The position numbers and the translations under genes are program-made. Source: Deltaproteobacteria bacterium (GTDB lineage: Bacteria; Desulfobacterota; Desulfobaccia; Desulfobaccales; 0-14-0-80-60-11). Taken from it: 34,079 nt of DNA. The notes below the pieces were generated by a model, which worked only from the letters and a program-made list of their open reading frames with translations, was not told the DNA's origin and made no database searches. Location of the stretch: assembly GCA_026388765.1 (NCBI GenBank), contig JAPLJC010000096.1, positions 1 to 34,079 of the forward strand, given 5' to 3'. Below, one piece after another: positions 7,780 through 15,597 of the stretch (within the stretch, counting starts at the first letter, position 1; the number at the start of each line of letters is the position of its first letter).

Positions 7780-8622
7780 ATGTCCACTGGAATCTTATAC
7801 ATCGTCGCCACGCCCATCGGCAATTTGGAGGACATCACCCTCAGGGCCTTGCGGGTCCTGAAGGAGGTGGACCTGATTGCCGCCGAGGACACCCGGCACA
7901 CCAAAAAGCTCCTGAACCACTTCGGGATCGGCACGCCGCTGCTCAGCTACCACGCCCACAACCAGGCGAGCCGGGGACCGGAGCTGATTAAACGGCTGTT
8001 AGACGGGCAGCAGATCGCCCTGGTAAGCGACGCCGGCACGCCGGGGTTCTCCGACCCCGGCGCCGACCTGGTGGCCCGGGCGTGGGAGGCGGGGGTGAAG
8101 GTGGAAACCGTGCCCGGTCCGGCCGCCGGAGTGGCGGCCCTCTCGCTTTCCGGCTTCAAAGGGGATATAATATTTGTTGGGTTTCTGCCCCGGGGGGAAG
8201 GCCGGCGCCTCAAGCTCTTCGCCGAACTGGGCCGGGAACCCCGGGTCATCATCATCTACGAGTCGCCCAAGAGGCTCAGCCGCACCCTGGCGGAACTGGC
8301 CGGCATGATGCCCAACCGCCAGGTCCTGGTGGTCCGGGAGCTCACCAAAAAATTCGAGCAGACCTGGCGGGGGCCGCTCCCGCAAGTGGCGGCGGAACTG
8401 AAGGACATCGAGATTAAGGGCGAATGTGCCCTGGTGCTTTCCTGTCCCGCGGCCGCGGCCGCCCCGGAAGTGGATGTGGAGGGCAGTCTGCTGCAGGCGG
8501 CCCGGGACCAGGGCCTCAGCGGCCGGCGCCTGACCGAGGCGGTGGCCGCGGCCTTAAAGCTCCCCCGGCGGCGGATTTACCAGGCCTACCTGGCCCTGAA
8601 GGAACAGGGGCGGCTGGAATAA
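7780..8622 (+). CDS. rsmI: 16S rRNA (cytidine1402-2'-O)-methyltransferase RsmI
   Basis: RsmI methylates the ribose of C1402 in the 30S decoding centre. The protein has 280 residues. The N-terminal tetrapyrrole-methylase-type domain is clear: GILYIVATPIGNLEDITLRA, AAEDTRHTKKLL, LVSDAGTPGFSDPG and TVPGPAAGVAALSLSGF. YESPKRLSRTL and VRELTKKFEQ follow, then the small C-terminal domain (LSGRRLTEAVAAALKLPRR). The start at 7780 matches the family N-terminus. The frame is open further upstream, but that would only translate the repeat. No Shine-Dalgarno is present, and a hairpin with a T run ends a few bases before the ATG. Confidence 0.94.
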   Translation: MSTGILYIVATPIGNLEDITLRALRVLKEVDLIAAEDTRHTKKLLNHFGIGTPLLSYHAHNQASRGPELIKRLLDGQQIALVSDAGTPGFSDPGADLVARAWEAGVKVETVPGPAAGVAALSLSGFKGDIIFVGFLPRGEGRRLKLFAELGREPRVIIIYESPKRLSRTLAELAGMMPNRQVLVVRELTKKFEQTWRGPLPQVAAELKDIEIKGECALVLSCPAAAAAPEVDVEGSLLQAARDQGLSGRRLTEAVAAALKLPRRRIYQAYLALKEQGRLE

Positions 8623-9023
8623 AGCGGTCAGCAGTCAGCTTTCAGTCAAGACCGAATAGGGCGGTTCGAGAACCGCCCCTACATTGAAATGGAGCGTGAT
8701 TTGCTCTCCTGAAAAGGGGCGGGGAGACCCCGCCCCTAAAGTCATTGGCAAATTTTTTGGTAGCCGCAGGCTTTAGGCTGTGCCCGCACAGGCGGGACGC
8801 CTGTTCCACCAAGACTTTACGGCGGCCACAGGCCGCCATAATTTAACAAGAGCGACCCAGCGTGCCGCTGAAAAAGGGCGACCCAGCGGGTCGCCCCTAC
8901 GGAGATGACCAGATTTTGGTAGCCGCGGGCTGAAAGCCTGCGTTTTAATATGGGGCACGGCGTGAACTTTGTATTACTGCACAGGCTGGAAACCTGCGCC
9001 ACCAAACCATTGCTAAGGATTAC
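8623..9023. repeat. 400-bp mosaic of palindromic intergenic repeats
   Basis: No gene is visible in this stretch, but it is packed with palindromes: a GCGGTT/AACCGC unit (8657-8682), a GGGGCGGGGAGACCCCGCCCC arm like those of the REPIN elements (8715-8738), paired AGCCGCAGGC-type and ACAGGCGGGACGCCTGT hairpins (8761-8812), a GGCGGCC/GGCCGCC hairpin (8820-8838), GCGACCC/GGGTCGC units (8850-8900), and AGCCTGCG-type units (8921-9005). Several repeat families have apparently been inserted next to or into one another. The mosaic ends just before the AAGGA ribosome binding site of ptsH. Confidence 0.8.
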
Positions 9024-9356
9024 ATGAGTTCCAAGCCCCAGCCGGATTTTCATGATAAAATAATAAATTCGGAGCCGCGTTTGCCAGCCGTAGTCGAAAG
9101 GGAACTCTGGGTGGAAAACCGTCTGGGCCTCCATGCCCGGCCGGTGGCCAAGATCACCGCCCTGGCCCAGTCCTTCGAGGCGGAGATCACCCTGGAGAAG
9201 GACGGGGAACTGGCCGATGCCCGGGACCTGTTGGCCATCCTGGCCCTGGACTGTCCCCAGGGGACGCGGCTGGTGCTCAAGGCCAGCGGGCCCCAGGCCC
9301 GGGAGGCGGCCATGACGATCGCCTCACTCTTCGCCCGCAAGTTCGGAGAAACATGA
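9024..9356 (+). CDS. ptsH: HPr phosphocarrier protein, Ser46-equivalent replaced by Asp
   Basis: HPr carries phosphate from enzyme I to EIIA proteins. The protein is 110 residues, with an extra N-terminal leader of about 22 residues before the HPr domain. The active-site histidine is His37 in GLHARPVAKI (His15 in standard numbering). The residue 31 positions later, where the HPr kinase target Ser46 lies, is Asp68 (context ADARDLLAIL). The start is supported by AAGGA six bases upstream. It overlaps ptsI by four bases (ATGA). No sugar-specific EII gene is nearby, so this is likely part of a regulatory phosphotransfer chain rather than a sugar uptake operon. Confidence 0.93.
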   Translation: MSSKPQPDFHDKIINSEPRLPAVVERELWVENRLGLHARPVAKITALAQSFEAEITLEKDGELADARDLLAILALDCPQGTRLVLKASGPQAREAAMTIASLFARKFGET

Positions 9357-11137
9357 GCGACCCAAACCGCATCCTCCAGGGCATTCCCGCCTCCCCCGGC
9401 ATCGTCGTGGGGCGCGCCCAGGTCGTGACTGAGGCGGCCCAGGTCTCCACCCGCCTCCTCTATAGCGAACGGGATGTGGCCGAGGAACAGGAACGCTTCC
9501 GGCAGGCGGTGGAGCAGATCGAAGCGGAGTTGACCCGCCTTAAGAATGAGATCTCCGAGGATTTAAAGGAGCACGTTCACATCCTGGAGCTGCACCTGGT
9601 GATTCTCCGGGACCGGATGCTCTATGCCGAAACCTTGAGGCTCATCCAGGAGGAGAACCTCAACGCCGAACGGGCCCTAAACCAGGCCTATGTGAAGGTC
9701 AAGGAGCTGTTCCAGCGCATCGGCGACAAGCACATCCGGGGGCGGATCGCCGACGTGGAGATGGTTTACCAGCGCCTCATGGGGCGGCTGACCGGCAAAG
9801 ACTCCGACAAGCCCTTTTCATTCAAGGAGCCGGCCATCATCGTGGCCCGGGACCTGTCCCCAGCGGAAACCACCCAGATGTCCAACGTCCAGGTGTTGGG
9901 GTTCATCACGGAGCGGGGCGGCAAGACCTCCCACACCGCCATCATCGCCCATTCCCTGGAGATTCCGGCGGTGGTGGGGCTGGACCACGCCACCCTGGAG
10001 ATCAAGACCGGGGACCTGATCATCCTGGATGGCATCACCGGCGTGGTGATTCTGGACCCGGACGACTCGCTGCGCCGGATCTACCAGGCCCGGCGGGCCG
10101 ACTTCGAGATCTTCAAGTCGGAAGTGGTCCTGGGCAGCGCCATGGTCGCGGTTACCAGCGACGGGCTGCCCACCCGGGTCATGGCCAACATCGAGATGCC
10201 GGAAGAAGTCGCCCTGGCCTTCAAGTACGGGGCCGACGGGGTGGGGCTGTACCGCACCGAGTTTCTTTACCTGCGCCAGCGCCACCTGCCCACGGAAGAA
10301 GAGCTATTCCAGGATTACAAACAGGTGGTGGCAGCCCTGGCCCCCCGGGTGGTGACCATCCGCACCCTGGACATCGGCGGCGACAAGTTCCTCTCGCCCC
10401 TGGAGTACGCCCCGGAGATGAACCCGGCCCTGGGGCTCAGGGCCATCCGCTTCTGTCTGAAGGAGCCGAAGATCTTCCGGACCCAACTCAAGGCCATCCT
10501 GAGGGCCTCAGCCTTCGGCCAAGTGCGGATCATGTTTCCTCTCATTTCCAGCCCCCGGGAGATGCAGGACGGTCGGAAACTCCTGGAGTTGGTGAAAAAG
10601 GAACTTAAAAAGGATAAGGTCCCCTTTGATGCCGAACTGCCGGTGGGGGCCATGATCGAAGTGCCCGCGGCAGTTACCCTGGCGGATTTGCTAACCCGGT
10701 ATGCCGATTTCTTCAGCATCGGCACCAACGATCTGATCCAGTACGCCCTGGCCATCGACCGGGTGAACCAGCAGGTGGCGGACATGTACCAACCCTTGCA
10801 CCCCGCAGTGCTGCGCATGGTGCGGGAGGTGGTGCAGGCCGGCCGCCAGGCCGGCATCTCGGTGGCCATGTGCGGTGAAATGGCCGGCGACCCCCTCTAC
10901 ATCCCGGTGCTGCTGGGCCTGGGGGTGGAAGAATTCTCCATGAACCCCATGGCCATCCCGGTGGTGAAGAGGGTTATTCGCATGACCTCCCTGGAGAGGG
11001 CCAAGGAAGTTGCCCAAAAGGCCTTACTCCTCCATACTGTGGAAGAAGTCAACGACTACGTCACCCGGGAAATGGACCGGCTCTTTCCGGACATCTTTCG
11101 GTTTGGCCGACCTTTGGCCAACAAGCTGGCAAAATGA
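9353..11137 (+). CDS. ptsI: phosphoenolpyruvate-protein phosphotransferase (PTS enzyme I)
   Basis: Enzyme I transfers phosphate from PEP to HPr. The protein (594 residues) has the N-terminal HPr-binding domain, the swivelling phosphohistidine domain with GGKTSHTAIIAHSLEIPA (His194), and the PEP-binding barrel. The barrel shows GVGLYRTEFLYL, RTLDIGGDK, FFSIGTNDLIQYALAIDR and VAMCGEMAGDP, the last with the catalytic cysteine. It overlaps ptsH and smpB by four bases on each side, so the three genes form a tightly coupled operon. Length and motifs are complete, arguing for an active enzyme. Confidence 0.97.
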   Translation: MSDPNRILQGIPASPGIVVGRAQVVTEAAQVSTRLLYSERDVAEEQERFRQAVEQIEAELTRLKNEISEDLKEHVHILELHLVILRDRMLYAETLRLIQEENLNAERALNQAYVKVKELFQRIGDKHIRGRIADVEMVYQRLMGRLTGKDSDKPFSFKEPAIIVARDLSPAETTQMSNVQVLGFITERGGKTSHTAIIAHSLEIPAVVGLDHATLEIKTGDLIILDGITGVVILDPDDSLRRIYQARRADFEIFKSEVVLGSAMVAVTSDGLPTRVMANIEMPEEVALAFKYGADGVGLYRTEFLYLRQRHLPTEEELFQDYKQVVAALAPRVVTIRTLDIGGDKFLSPLEYAPEMNPALGLRAIRFCLKEPKIFRTQLKAILRASAFGQVRIMFPLISSPREMQDGRKLLELVKKELKKDKVPFDAELPVGAMIEVPAAVTLADLLTRYADFFSIGTNDLIQYALAIDRVNQQVADMYQPLHPAVLRMVREVVQAGRQAGISVAMCGEMAGDPLYIPVLLGLGVEEFSMNPMAIPVVKRVIRMTSLERAKEVAQKALLLHTVEEVNDYVTREMDRLFPDIFRFGRPLANKLAK

Positions 11138-11592
11138 ACGAAGACACCATCAAAATCATCTGCCGGAACCGCAAGGCCTATTTCGAATACACCATCGAGA
11201 GCCTTTATGAGGCCGGTATCGTGTTGCAGGGGACGGAAGTGAAATCCCTGCGCCAGGGTAAGGCCAACATCGATGACGCCTTCGCCCGCTTCAAGGGCGG
11301 CGAACTCTTTTTGTATAATATCCACATCAGTCCTTATGCCCACGCCGGGCCGGAGAGCCACGACCCGGAGCGGCCCCGGAAGCTCTTGCTGCACCACTGG
11401 GAAATGCGGCGCCTGCTGGGTAAATTGCAGGAGCGGGGCTTTACCCTGATCCCGGTGCGCCTCTACTTCCGGGACCAGCACGCCAAAGTGGAACTGGCCC
11501 TGGGCAAGGGCAAAAAGAAGTACGATAAACGGGAGACCATCAAACGCCGGGAACAACAGCGGGAGATGGACCGGGCCAAGAAGCAGCGGTAG
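11134..11592 (+). CDS. smpB: SsrA-binding protein SmpB
   Basis: SmpB delivers tmRNA to stalled ribosomes for trans-translation. The 152 residues show ICRNRKAYFEYTIESLYEAG, VLQGTEVKSLRQGKANIDDAF, RKLLLHHWEMRRL and the Lys/Arg-rich tail (KKYDKRETIKRREQQREMDR) that inserts into the ribosomal A site. The ATG overlaps the ptsI stop (ATGA). No tmRNA gene was recognised in the window. The gene is followed by a large inverted repeat. Confidence 0.97.
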   Translation: MNEDTIKIICRNRKAYFEYTIESLYEAGIVLQGTEVKSLRQGKANIDDAFARFKGGELFLYNIHISPYAHAGPESHDPERPRKLLLHHWEMRRLLGKLQERGFTLIPVRLYFRDQHAKVELALGKGKKKYDKRETIKRREQQREMDRAKKQR

Positions 11593-11608
11593 GGGGCGGA
11601 AAAGGAGA

Positions 11609-11664
11609 TCTGGGGGAGGGGGCTAAGGGCTTTTTTGTAAATGCCCTTACCCCCTCCCCCAGAC
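11609..11664. repeat. large G-rich inverted repeat after smpB
   Basis: The left arm at 11609-11630 and the right arm at 11643-11664 pair over about 20 bases with one bulged C. The loop contains a six-T run. A related element of the same wording (GGGAGGGGGCTAGGGGCC and its partner) lies at 17178-17218 after the HGSNAT-like gene. It may act as a transcript 3' end, but it is not a standard intrinsic terminator because no T tract follows the stem. Confidence 0.65.
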
Positions 11665-11684
11665 CCCCACCCCCAATCCCATAA

Positions 11685-11846
11685 GTAGGGGCGACCCGTT
11701 GGGTCGCCCCTAAAAGATAGACCGGTAGCACAGGCTATCCAGCCTGTGCAATCGCAGGCTAAAGCCTGCGGCTACAGGGAAGGCGGCCGTCCCGCCTCTT
11801 GATCAGCAGAAATTATGAACAACGGCGGGCACGGAGGCCCGCCCTA
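11685..11846. repeat. cluster of palindromic intergenic repeats
   Basis: Contains GTAGGGGCGACCC/GGGTCGCCCC (11685-11713), paired hairpins GCACAGGCT/AGCCTGTGC and GCAGGCT/AGCCTGC (11725-11775), and GGCGG...CCGCC units up to 11846. The cluster reaches to 14 bases before the probable start of the DUF1992 gene. Confidence 0.75.
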
Positions 11847-11859
11847 CCGGGAACTTTGT

Positions 11860-12234
11860 ATGGATTTTTTTGCGAGAATTGCCGAAAGCCGCATCCTGGA
11901 GGCCATCGAGGCCGGTCTGTTCGATAACCTGGAGGGCAAGGGCCAACCCCTGAATCTGGATGACGAAAGCTACATTCCGCCGGAGCTCAAGATGGCCTAC
12001 AAGATCTTGAAGAACGCCGACTGCCTGCCGCCGGAGTTGGAGTTGCGCCGGGAGATCATGACTCTGCAGGACCTGGTGGCGGCCATGGAAGACGAAGCCG
12101 AAAAGCTGCTGCAGATGCGCCGCCTCAATTTTTTGATGATGAAACTCGGCCTGATGCGCCCGGTGTCGGCCCAGATCATGGAGCACGACCTTTACACGCC
12201 CAAGATCCTGGAGAAGTTGGAGAGCAAGGAATAG
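11860..12234 (+). CDS. DUF1992 (DnaJ homologue subfamily C member 28-like) conserved domain protein
   Basis: A 124-residue protein starting MDFFARIAESRILEAIEAG, followed by FDNLEGKGQPLNLDD, the hallmark of DUF1992. The function of the bacterial family is not established; the eukaryotic members carry a J domain that is absent here. The start at 11860 is chosen by homology. An in-frame ATG at 11815 would only add residues translated from the GGCGGGC/GCCCGCC repeat. No strong Shine-Dalgarno is visible. Confidence 0.85.
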   Translation: MDFFARIAESRILEAIEAGLFDNLEGKGQPLNLDDESYIPPELKMAYKILKNADCLPPELELRREIMTLQDLVAAMEDEAEKLLQMRRLNFLMMKLGLMRPVSAQIMEHDLYTPKILEKLESKE

Positions 12235-12236
12235 GT

Positions 12237-12328
12237 TCAAAGTTCAAGGTTCAAAGTTCAAGGTTCAAAACCAAAAACCAAAAACCAAAAACCAAACCAA
12301 AAACTAAAAACTTGAAACTAAAAACTAA
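12237..12328. repeat. short direct repeats (TTCAAAG / AAACCAA / AAACTAA units)
   Basis: Low-complexity array: TTCAAAG/TTCAAGG units, then AAAACC units, then AAACTAAAA units. It fills the whole gap between the DUF1992 stop and the ATG of the acyltransferase and leaves no ribosome binding site. Confidence 0.75.
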
Positions 12329-13006
12329 ATGAAGTTGCGTTGGGAAAACTCCTGGTGGCGGCGCCGGGCTCCGGCCCTGGCCCGGAGACTGGTGCAAGGC
12401 TATCTGCACACCTGTCCCGTGGAGCTGGAGATCAATCCTGCGCTCAAGGACTTTTTGCTTTCGGGGCAGCCGGTGCTCTACACCATCTGGCACTGCCACC
12501 TGCTCTTTCCTCTCTTTTACGTCCGCCACTATTCCGGGCAACTGCCGCCCCTGGTGTTAATGGCCAGCCCCAGCCGTGACGGTGAGTTCATCGCCGAGGT
12601 GGCCCGGGGTTTGGGGTTCACCGTCTGTTTCGGGTCCCGGCGCAAGGGCGGGGTGCAGGCCTTGCACCACCTGGCGGACTACTATCGCCAGGGTTATAGC
12701 TGCGGCCTGATTGCCGACGGCTCCCGGGGACCGGCCCGGGTGGCCCAAAAAGGTCCCCTCTATCTGGCCCGGATCACCGGGGCCCCCATTGTGCCTCTGG
12801 CGGTGGCCGCCAGCCACAAGAAAACCTTCCAATCCTGGGATCGCTTCGTCCTGCCCCTGCCTTTCAGCCGCCTGGCCTTGCTGGTGGGCGAGCCCATCAC
12901 GGTTCCGCCGGAAGCCCGGGGCGCCGCCCTGGAGGTTCTCCGGCAGGAACTGGAAGACCGCCTCAACGGGCTCTTTCACCGGGCCCAGGATTATTTTTCT
13001 GCATAA
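12329..13006 (+). CDS. DUF374 lysophospholipid acyltransferase-like protein
   Basis: A 225-residue member of the DUF374 group of the acyltransferase superfamily. Family features: IWHCHLLFPLFYVRH, ASPSRDGEFIAEVARGLGF, GSRRKGGVQAL, LIADGSRGPARVAQKGPLYLARITGAPIVPLAV. The family is thought to acylate lipid A or phospholipid precursors at the inner membrane; here this is inferred from family only. The start at 12329 gives a natural N-terminus (MKLRWENSWW), but an AT-rich direct repeat abuts it and no Shine-Dalgarno is present. Likely cytoplasmic and membrane-associated. Confidence 0.88.
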   Translation: MKLRWENSWWRRRAPALARRLVQGYLHTCPVELEINPALKDFLLSGQPVLYTIWHCHLLFPLFYVRHYSGQLPPLVLMASPSRDGEFIAEVARGLGFTVCFGSRRKGGVQALHHLADYYRQGYSCGLIADGSRGPARVAQKGPLYLARITGAPIVPLAVAASHKKTFQSWDRFVLPLPFSRLALLVGEPITVPPEARGAALEVLRQELEDRLNGLFHRAQDYFSA

Positions 13007-13109
13007 AAAATTTTCCTCAAATCCCTACTTTGTTGCAATAATGGGTTGCCAGAACCGGGTAAAATGTTAAATTTAAAGAAAATAAACTGATTGGAATGAT
13101 GGCATAAAT

Positions 13110-13907
13110 ATGCGTTTTGAAGAATTAGAGGCCCAGACCCTGGACCAGATCGGCAGCCCGGAAGGCCAGACCCTGGCGCGCACCCTGGTTCAAAATCATC
13201 AGGTCAGGCACGGCTACCGATTGCCCGACCGTCTCCGGGGCGTGGTGCTGGATGGTCAGCCCTACGCGGTGGAGGCGAAAATCCTGGATGACCAGCTCAG
13301 CTACCAGTGCTCCTGCCCCCAGGCCGAGGAAGAGGAGATCTGTCCGCATGTCCTGGCCCTGCTGCGTTCCTGGGTGGAGGAACCGGAAAAGTTTTTGAGC
13401 CAAGCGGAGCTCAAGGAGCGCCTGAAGAAGTATTCCAAGCGGGAACTATTGGAAATAATTCTTGATTTGGCTAACCGGGTGCCGGAGGTGCGGGGCGTCC
13501 TGAAGGAAGAGGATCAGGGGCTCGACGATATCCTGGAATCCATCGACCGGGTGGTGGAGGAGATTTCGGCCGATGCGACCGCCGTGGCCGATGCCGAAAA
13601 CAAGCTGCGCCGGGCTCAGGCCCGGGCCGACCGCCTGGCCCAGAGCGGCCGCTTGGCGGAAGCCCGCTCCATCTATTTTTATCTCCTGGACAGCATTCTC
13701 AGCCTGGAGGAGAAGTTCAAGAAAGAGGGCCTGTTTGCGGCCGATCTGAAAACGGAACTATTCGAGGAATACTGCCAGTTTATTCACGAAGACCGTCACC
13801 TGGAAAAAGAACTGGTGCAGCAGGAAATCGAGCAGTTGGAGAGCCGGGCCCCGGCTTTCCACGGCGAACTGGACCTCACGGAAATCAAGCGGGAGTTGTC
13901 GCTGTAA
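13110..13907 (+). CDS. SWIM zinc finger domain protein
   Basis: A 265-residue protein with a SWIM zinc finger at residues 67-80: CSC, eight residues, then CPH (Cys67, Cys69, Cys78, His80, the CxC-n-CxH pattern). The rest is helical, with charged heptad-like stretches (residues 145-190 and 225-250) suggesting coiled coil. SWIM fingers bind DNA or protein; in bacteria stand-alone SWIM proteins are mostly uncharacterised, some next to SNF2 helicases, none of which is seen here. It is monocistronic, preceded by a 103-bp AT-rich gap and followed by an intrinsic terminator. Confidence 0.8.
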   Translation: MRFEELEAQTLDQIGSPEGQTLARTLVQNHQVRHGYRLPDRLRGVVLDGQPYAVEAKILDDQLSYQCSCPQAEEEEICPHVLALLRSWVEEPEKFLSQAELKERLKKYSKRELLEIILDLANRVPEVRGVLKEEDQGLDDILESIDRVVEEISADATAVADAENKLRRAQARADRLAQSGRLAEARSIYFYLLDSILSLEEKFKKEGLFAADLKTELFEEYCQFIHEDRHLEKELVQQEIEQLESRAPAFHGELDLTEIKRELSL

Positions 13908-13939
13908 GGTACAGTTTTCGGTTTTCTAGGAAAAAGCAG

Positions 13940-13966
13940 GGGCGGGTGGCAAACCCGCCCTTTTTT
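13940..13966 (+). terminator. intrinsic terminator after the SWIM gene
   Basis: GGGCGGGT (13940-13947) pairs with ACCCGCCC (13953-13960) around a GGCAA loop and is followed by six T residues. It ends transcription of the plus-strand gene, which converges with the AI-2E family gene on the minus strand. Confidence 0.85.
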
Positions 13967-14016
13967 ATGGGGGGAAAGGGGCGAACCTTGGGTTCGCCCT
14001 CAACATTTATCAGGAC

Positions 14017-15246
14017 TCAGCGCTTTCTGGGGCGCTGGGTCTTTTTGTTTCCGGGGAGGGGGCAAGGGGCGGCCGCAGCCGGTTGCAGCAAGATGGTCTT
14101 CTGGTAGATGCGCAGGAGCGACAGGAGAAAGGAGAGGATCAGGGGTCCCAGGATGAAGCCGATCATGCCGAAGTAGGTGATGCCCCCCAGGATGGAAAAG
14201 AGGATGAAGATGCTGGGGGTGGAGCCGCCGCCTTTCACCAGGATGGGTTTCAGGACATTGTCGATGACGCTCACCACCACCCCGCCCCAGATGATCAGGC
14301 CCACGCCGGTGGCGATGTGGCCGGTGAACAGGAGATAGATCGCGGCAGGGGCCCAGATAATGGCGCTGCCCACCAGGGGGATCACCGAGGCCGGGATCAT
14401 TACCGTGCCCCAGAAGGCCGGCTGGGGTAGCCCGAAGATCAGGAAACCCACTCCGCCGAGGACCCCCTGGACCACGGCGACAATGACCGTGCCCCACAGG
14501 GTGGCTTTGATGGTGGCTTCGGTTTCCCGGAGGATTTCATCATTGTGGGCGGCTTCCAGGGGAGACAACTTCATCAGTTCGGCGATGAAGGCGTCACCCT
14601 GGAGAAACATGAAGAAGGTGATGAACAGCACCAGCAGCAGGTCAAAGAAAAAGTAGGTGAAGCCCTTGATCAGACCGACGGCGTTGCCGTAGATAAAGGC
14701 GCTGGCATTGGTCACCACCGTCTGCACGATCTGCGCTAAATCAATCTCTCCGGGGGGTAGGGGCAGATCCAGATAGACCAGGTAAGCCTTAAAGGCATCG
14801 ATCTTGGCGGTAATCCAGGGCCAGAGGAGGCCGCCTTGCATGCCCTTGGTTACCTGGGTGGAAAAATCCAGGGCCTGGGTGGCGATAATTTTCATCAGGC
14901 TGAAAAGCGGAATCAGGATGATGAGCAGGAGGATGATGCAGGTGATACCCGCGGCCAGGGTTCGCCAGCCCCGCAGCAGCCGGGTCAGGAGCAGGTGCAG
15001 CGGCCGGGCGGTGAAAAAGAGCACCAGGGCCATGAAGATGTCCAGCAGATACGGCTTGATGATCAGATAGGAGTAATAGAGCACCAGGATGGTGATGACC
15101 CCGAAGAAGAGCCGGGCGAAATGGCTGGGAAAGGCGCTCGCTTCCTCGGACGGTGGGCAAGGCGGGCAGGGCGCGGCCGGGGGCGCTTCCACAGTTGCGA
15201 CCTCTGCGTCTTTAGTCAGTTTTGGGGGGGCTGCCGCTTTTGCCAT
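14017..15246 (-). CDS. AI-2E family transporter (PerM/TqsA-like membrane protein)
   Basis: About 409 residues and strongly hydrophobic, with roughly eight membrane segments. It shows the AI-2E_transport family layout: an N-terminal helix pair (LFFGVITILVLYYSYLIIKP), a long central amphipathic domain, then a C-terminal block including GGGSTPSIFILFSILGGI and GFILGPLILSFLLSLLRIYQK. Family members export autoinducer-2 or act as ion antiporters; the substrate here is unknown. I use ATG 15246 (MAKAAAPP); a GTG at 15264 is in frame and adds six residues. The first 45 residues are Ala/Pro/Cys-rich (PPAAPCPPCPPSEE) and look like a low-complexity cytoplasmic leader. Monocistronic, convergent with the SWIM gene. 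Confidence 0.88.
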   Translation of the reverse strand: MAKAAAPPKLTKDAEVATVEAPPAAPCPPCPPSEEASAFPSHFARLFFGVITILVLYYSYLIIKPYLLDIFMALVLFFTARPLHLLLTRLLRGWRTLAAGITCIILLLIILIPLFSLMKIIATQALDFSTQVTKGMQGGLLWPWITAKIDAFKAYLVYLDLPLPPGEIDLAQIVQTVVTNASAFIYGNAVGLIKGFTYFFFDLLLVLFITFFMFLQGDAFIAELMKLSPLEAAHNDEILRETEATIKATLWGTVIVAVVQGVLGGVGFLIFGLPQPAFWGTVMIPASVIPLVGSAIIWAPAAIYLLFTGHIATGVGLIIWGGVVVSVIDNVLKPILVKGGGSTPSIFILFSILGGITYFGMIGFILGPLILSFLLSLLRIYQKTILLQPAAAAPCPLPGNKKTQRPRKR

Positions 15247-15597
15247 GGCTGCTGCTATCTTCACCCGGTTTTTCAGGCACTATACGGCAAAAAAGCGGGT
15301 TTGCCAAGGAAAACGGCGGGACTGAAGTCATTCGCAAAATATACAATGACGCAAAGTAGGTAAATGGATAAAATACATATATGTATATATTTTAAACGTT
15401 AAAAATACATAAAGGTATAATTAAGGCATGACGACGTAGCTCCGGACTAGTCTGAATGAGATTTTACAAGGTATATCAATATGATGTAAAATATGCGAGT
15501 TATGGCACGCCCCATGCTAATCTAATTCATTAGAAAAAATGATTACGGAATTGGCCTTTGACCGGCGGGGAAAATTGCCGCCCTAAAGGTGACCTTA
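15247..15597. other. 351-bp AT-rich divergent intergenic region
   Basis: It separates the AI-2E family gene (minus) from the small Cys-containing gene (plus) and so must hold both promoters. It contains an AT palindrome (ACATATATGT near 15377-15386) and several TATA-like hexamers. I could not assign a convincing -35/-10 pair. A CCGGCGG/CCGCC hairpin-like repeat lies near 15562-15583. No coding region is visible. Confidence 0.4.

Noticed and set aside
12237-12328. Possible CRISPR-like array
   Set aside because: The units are 6-8 bases long, drift in sequence and have no unique spacers; it is a low-complexity direct repeat.
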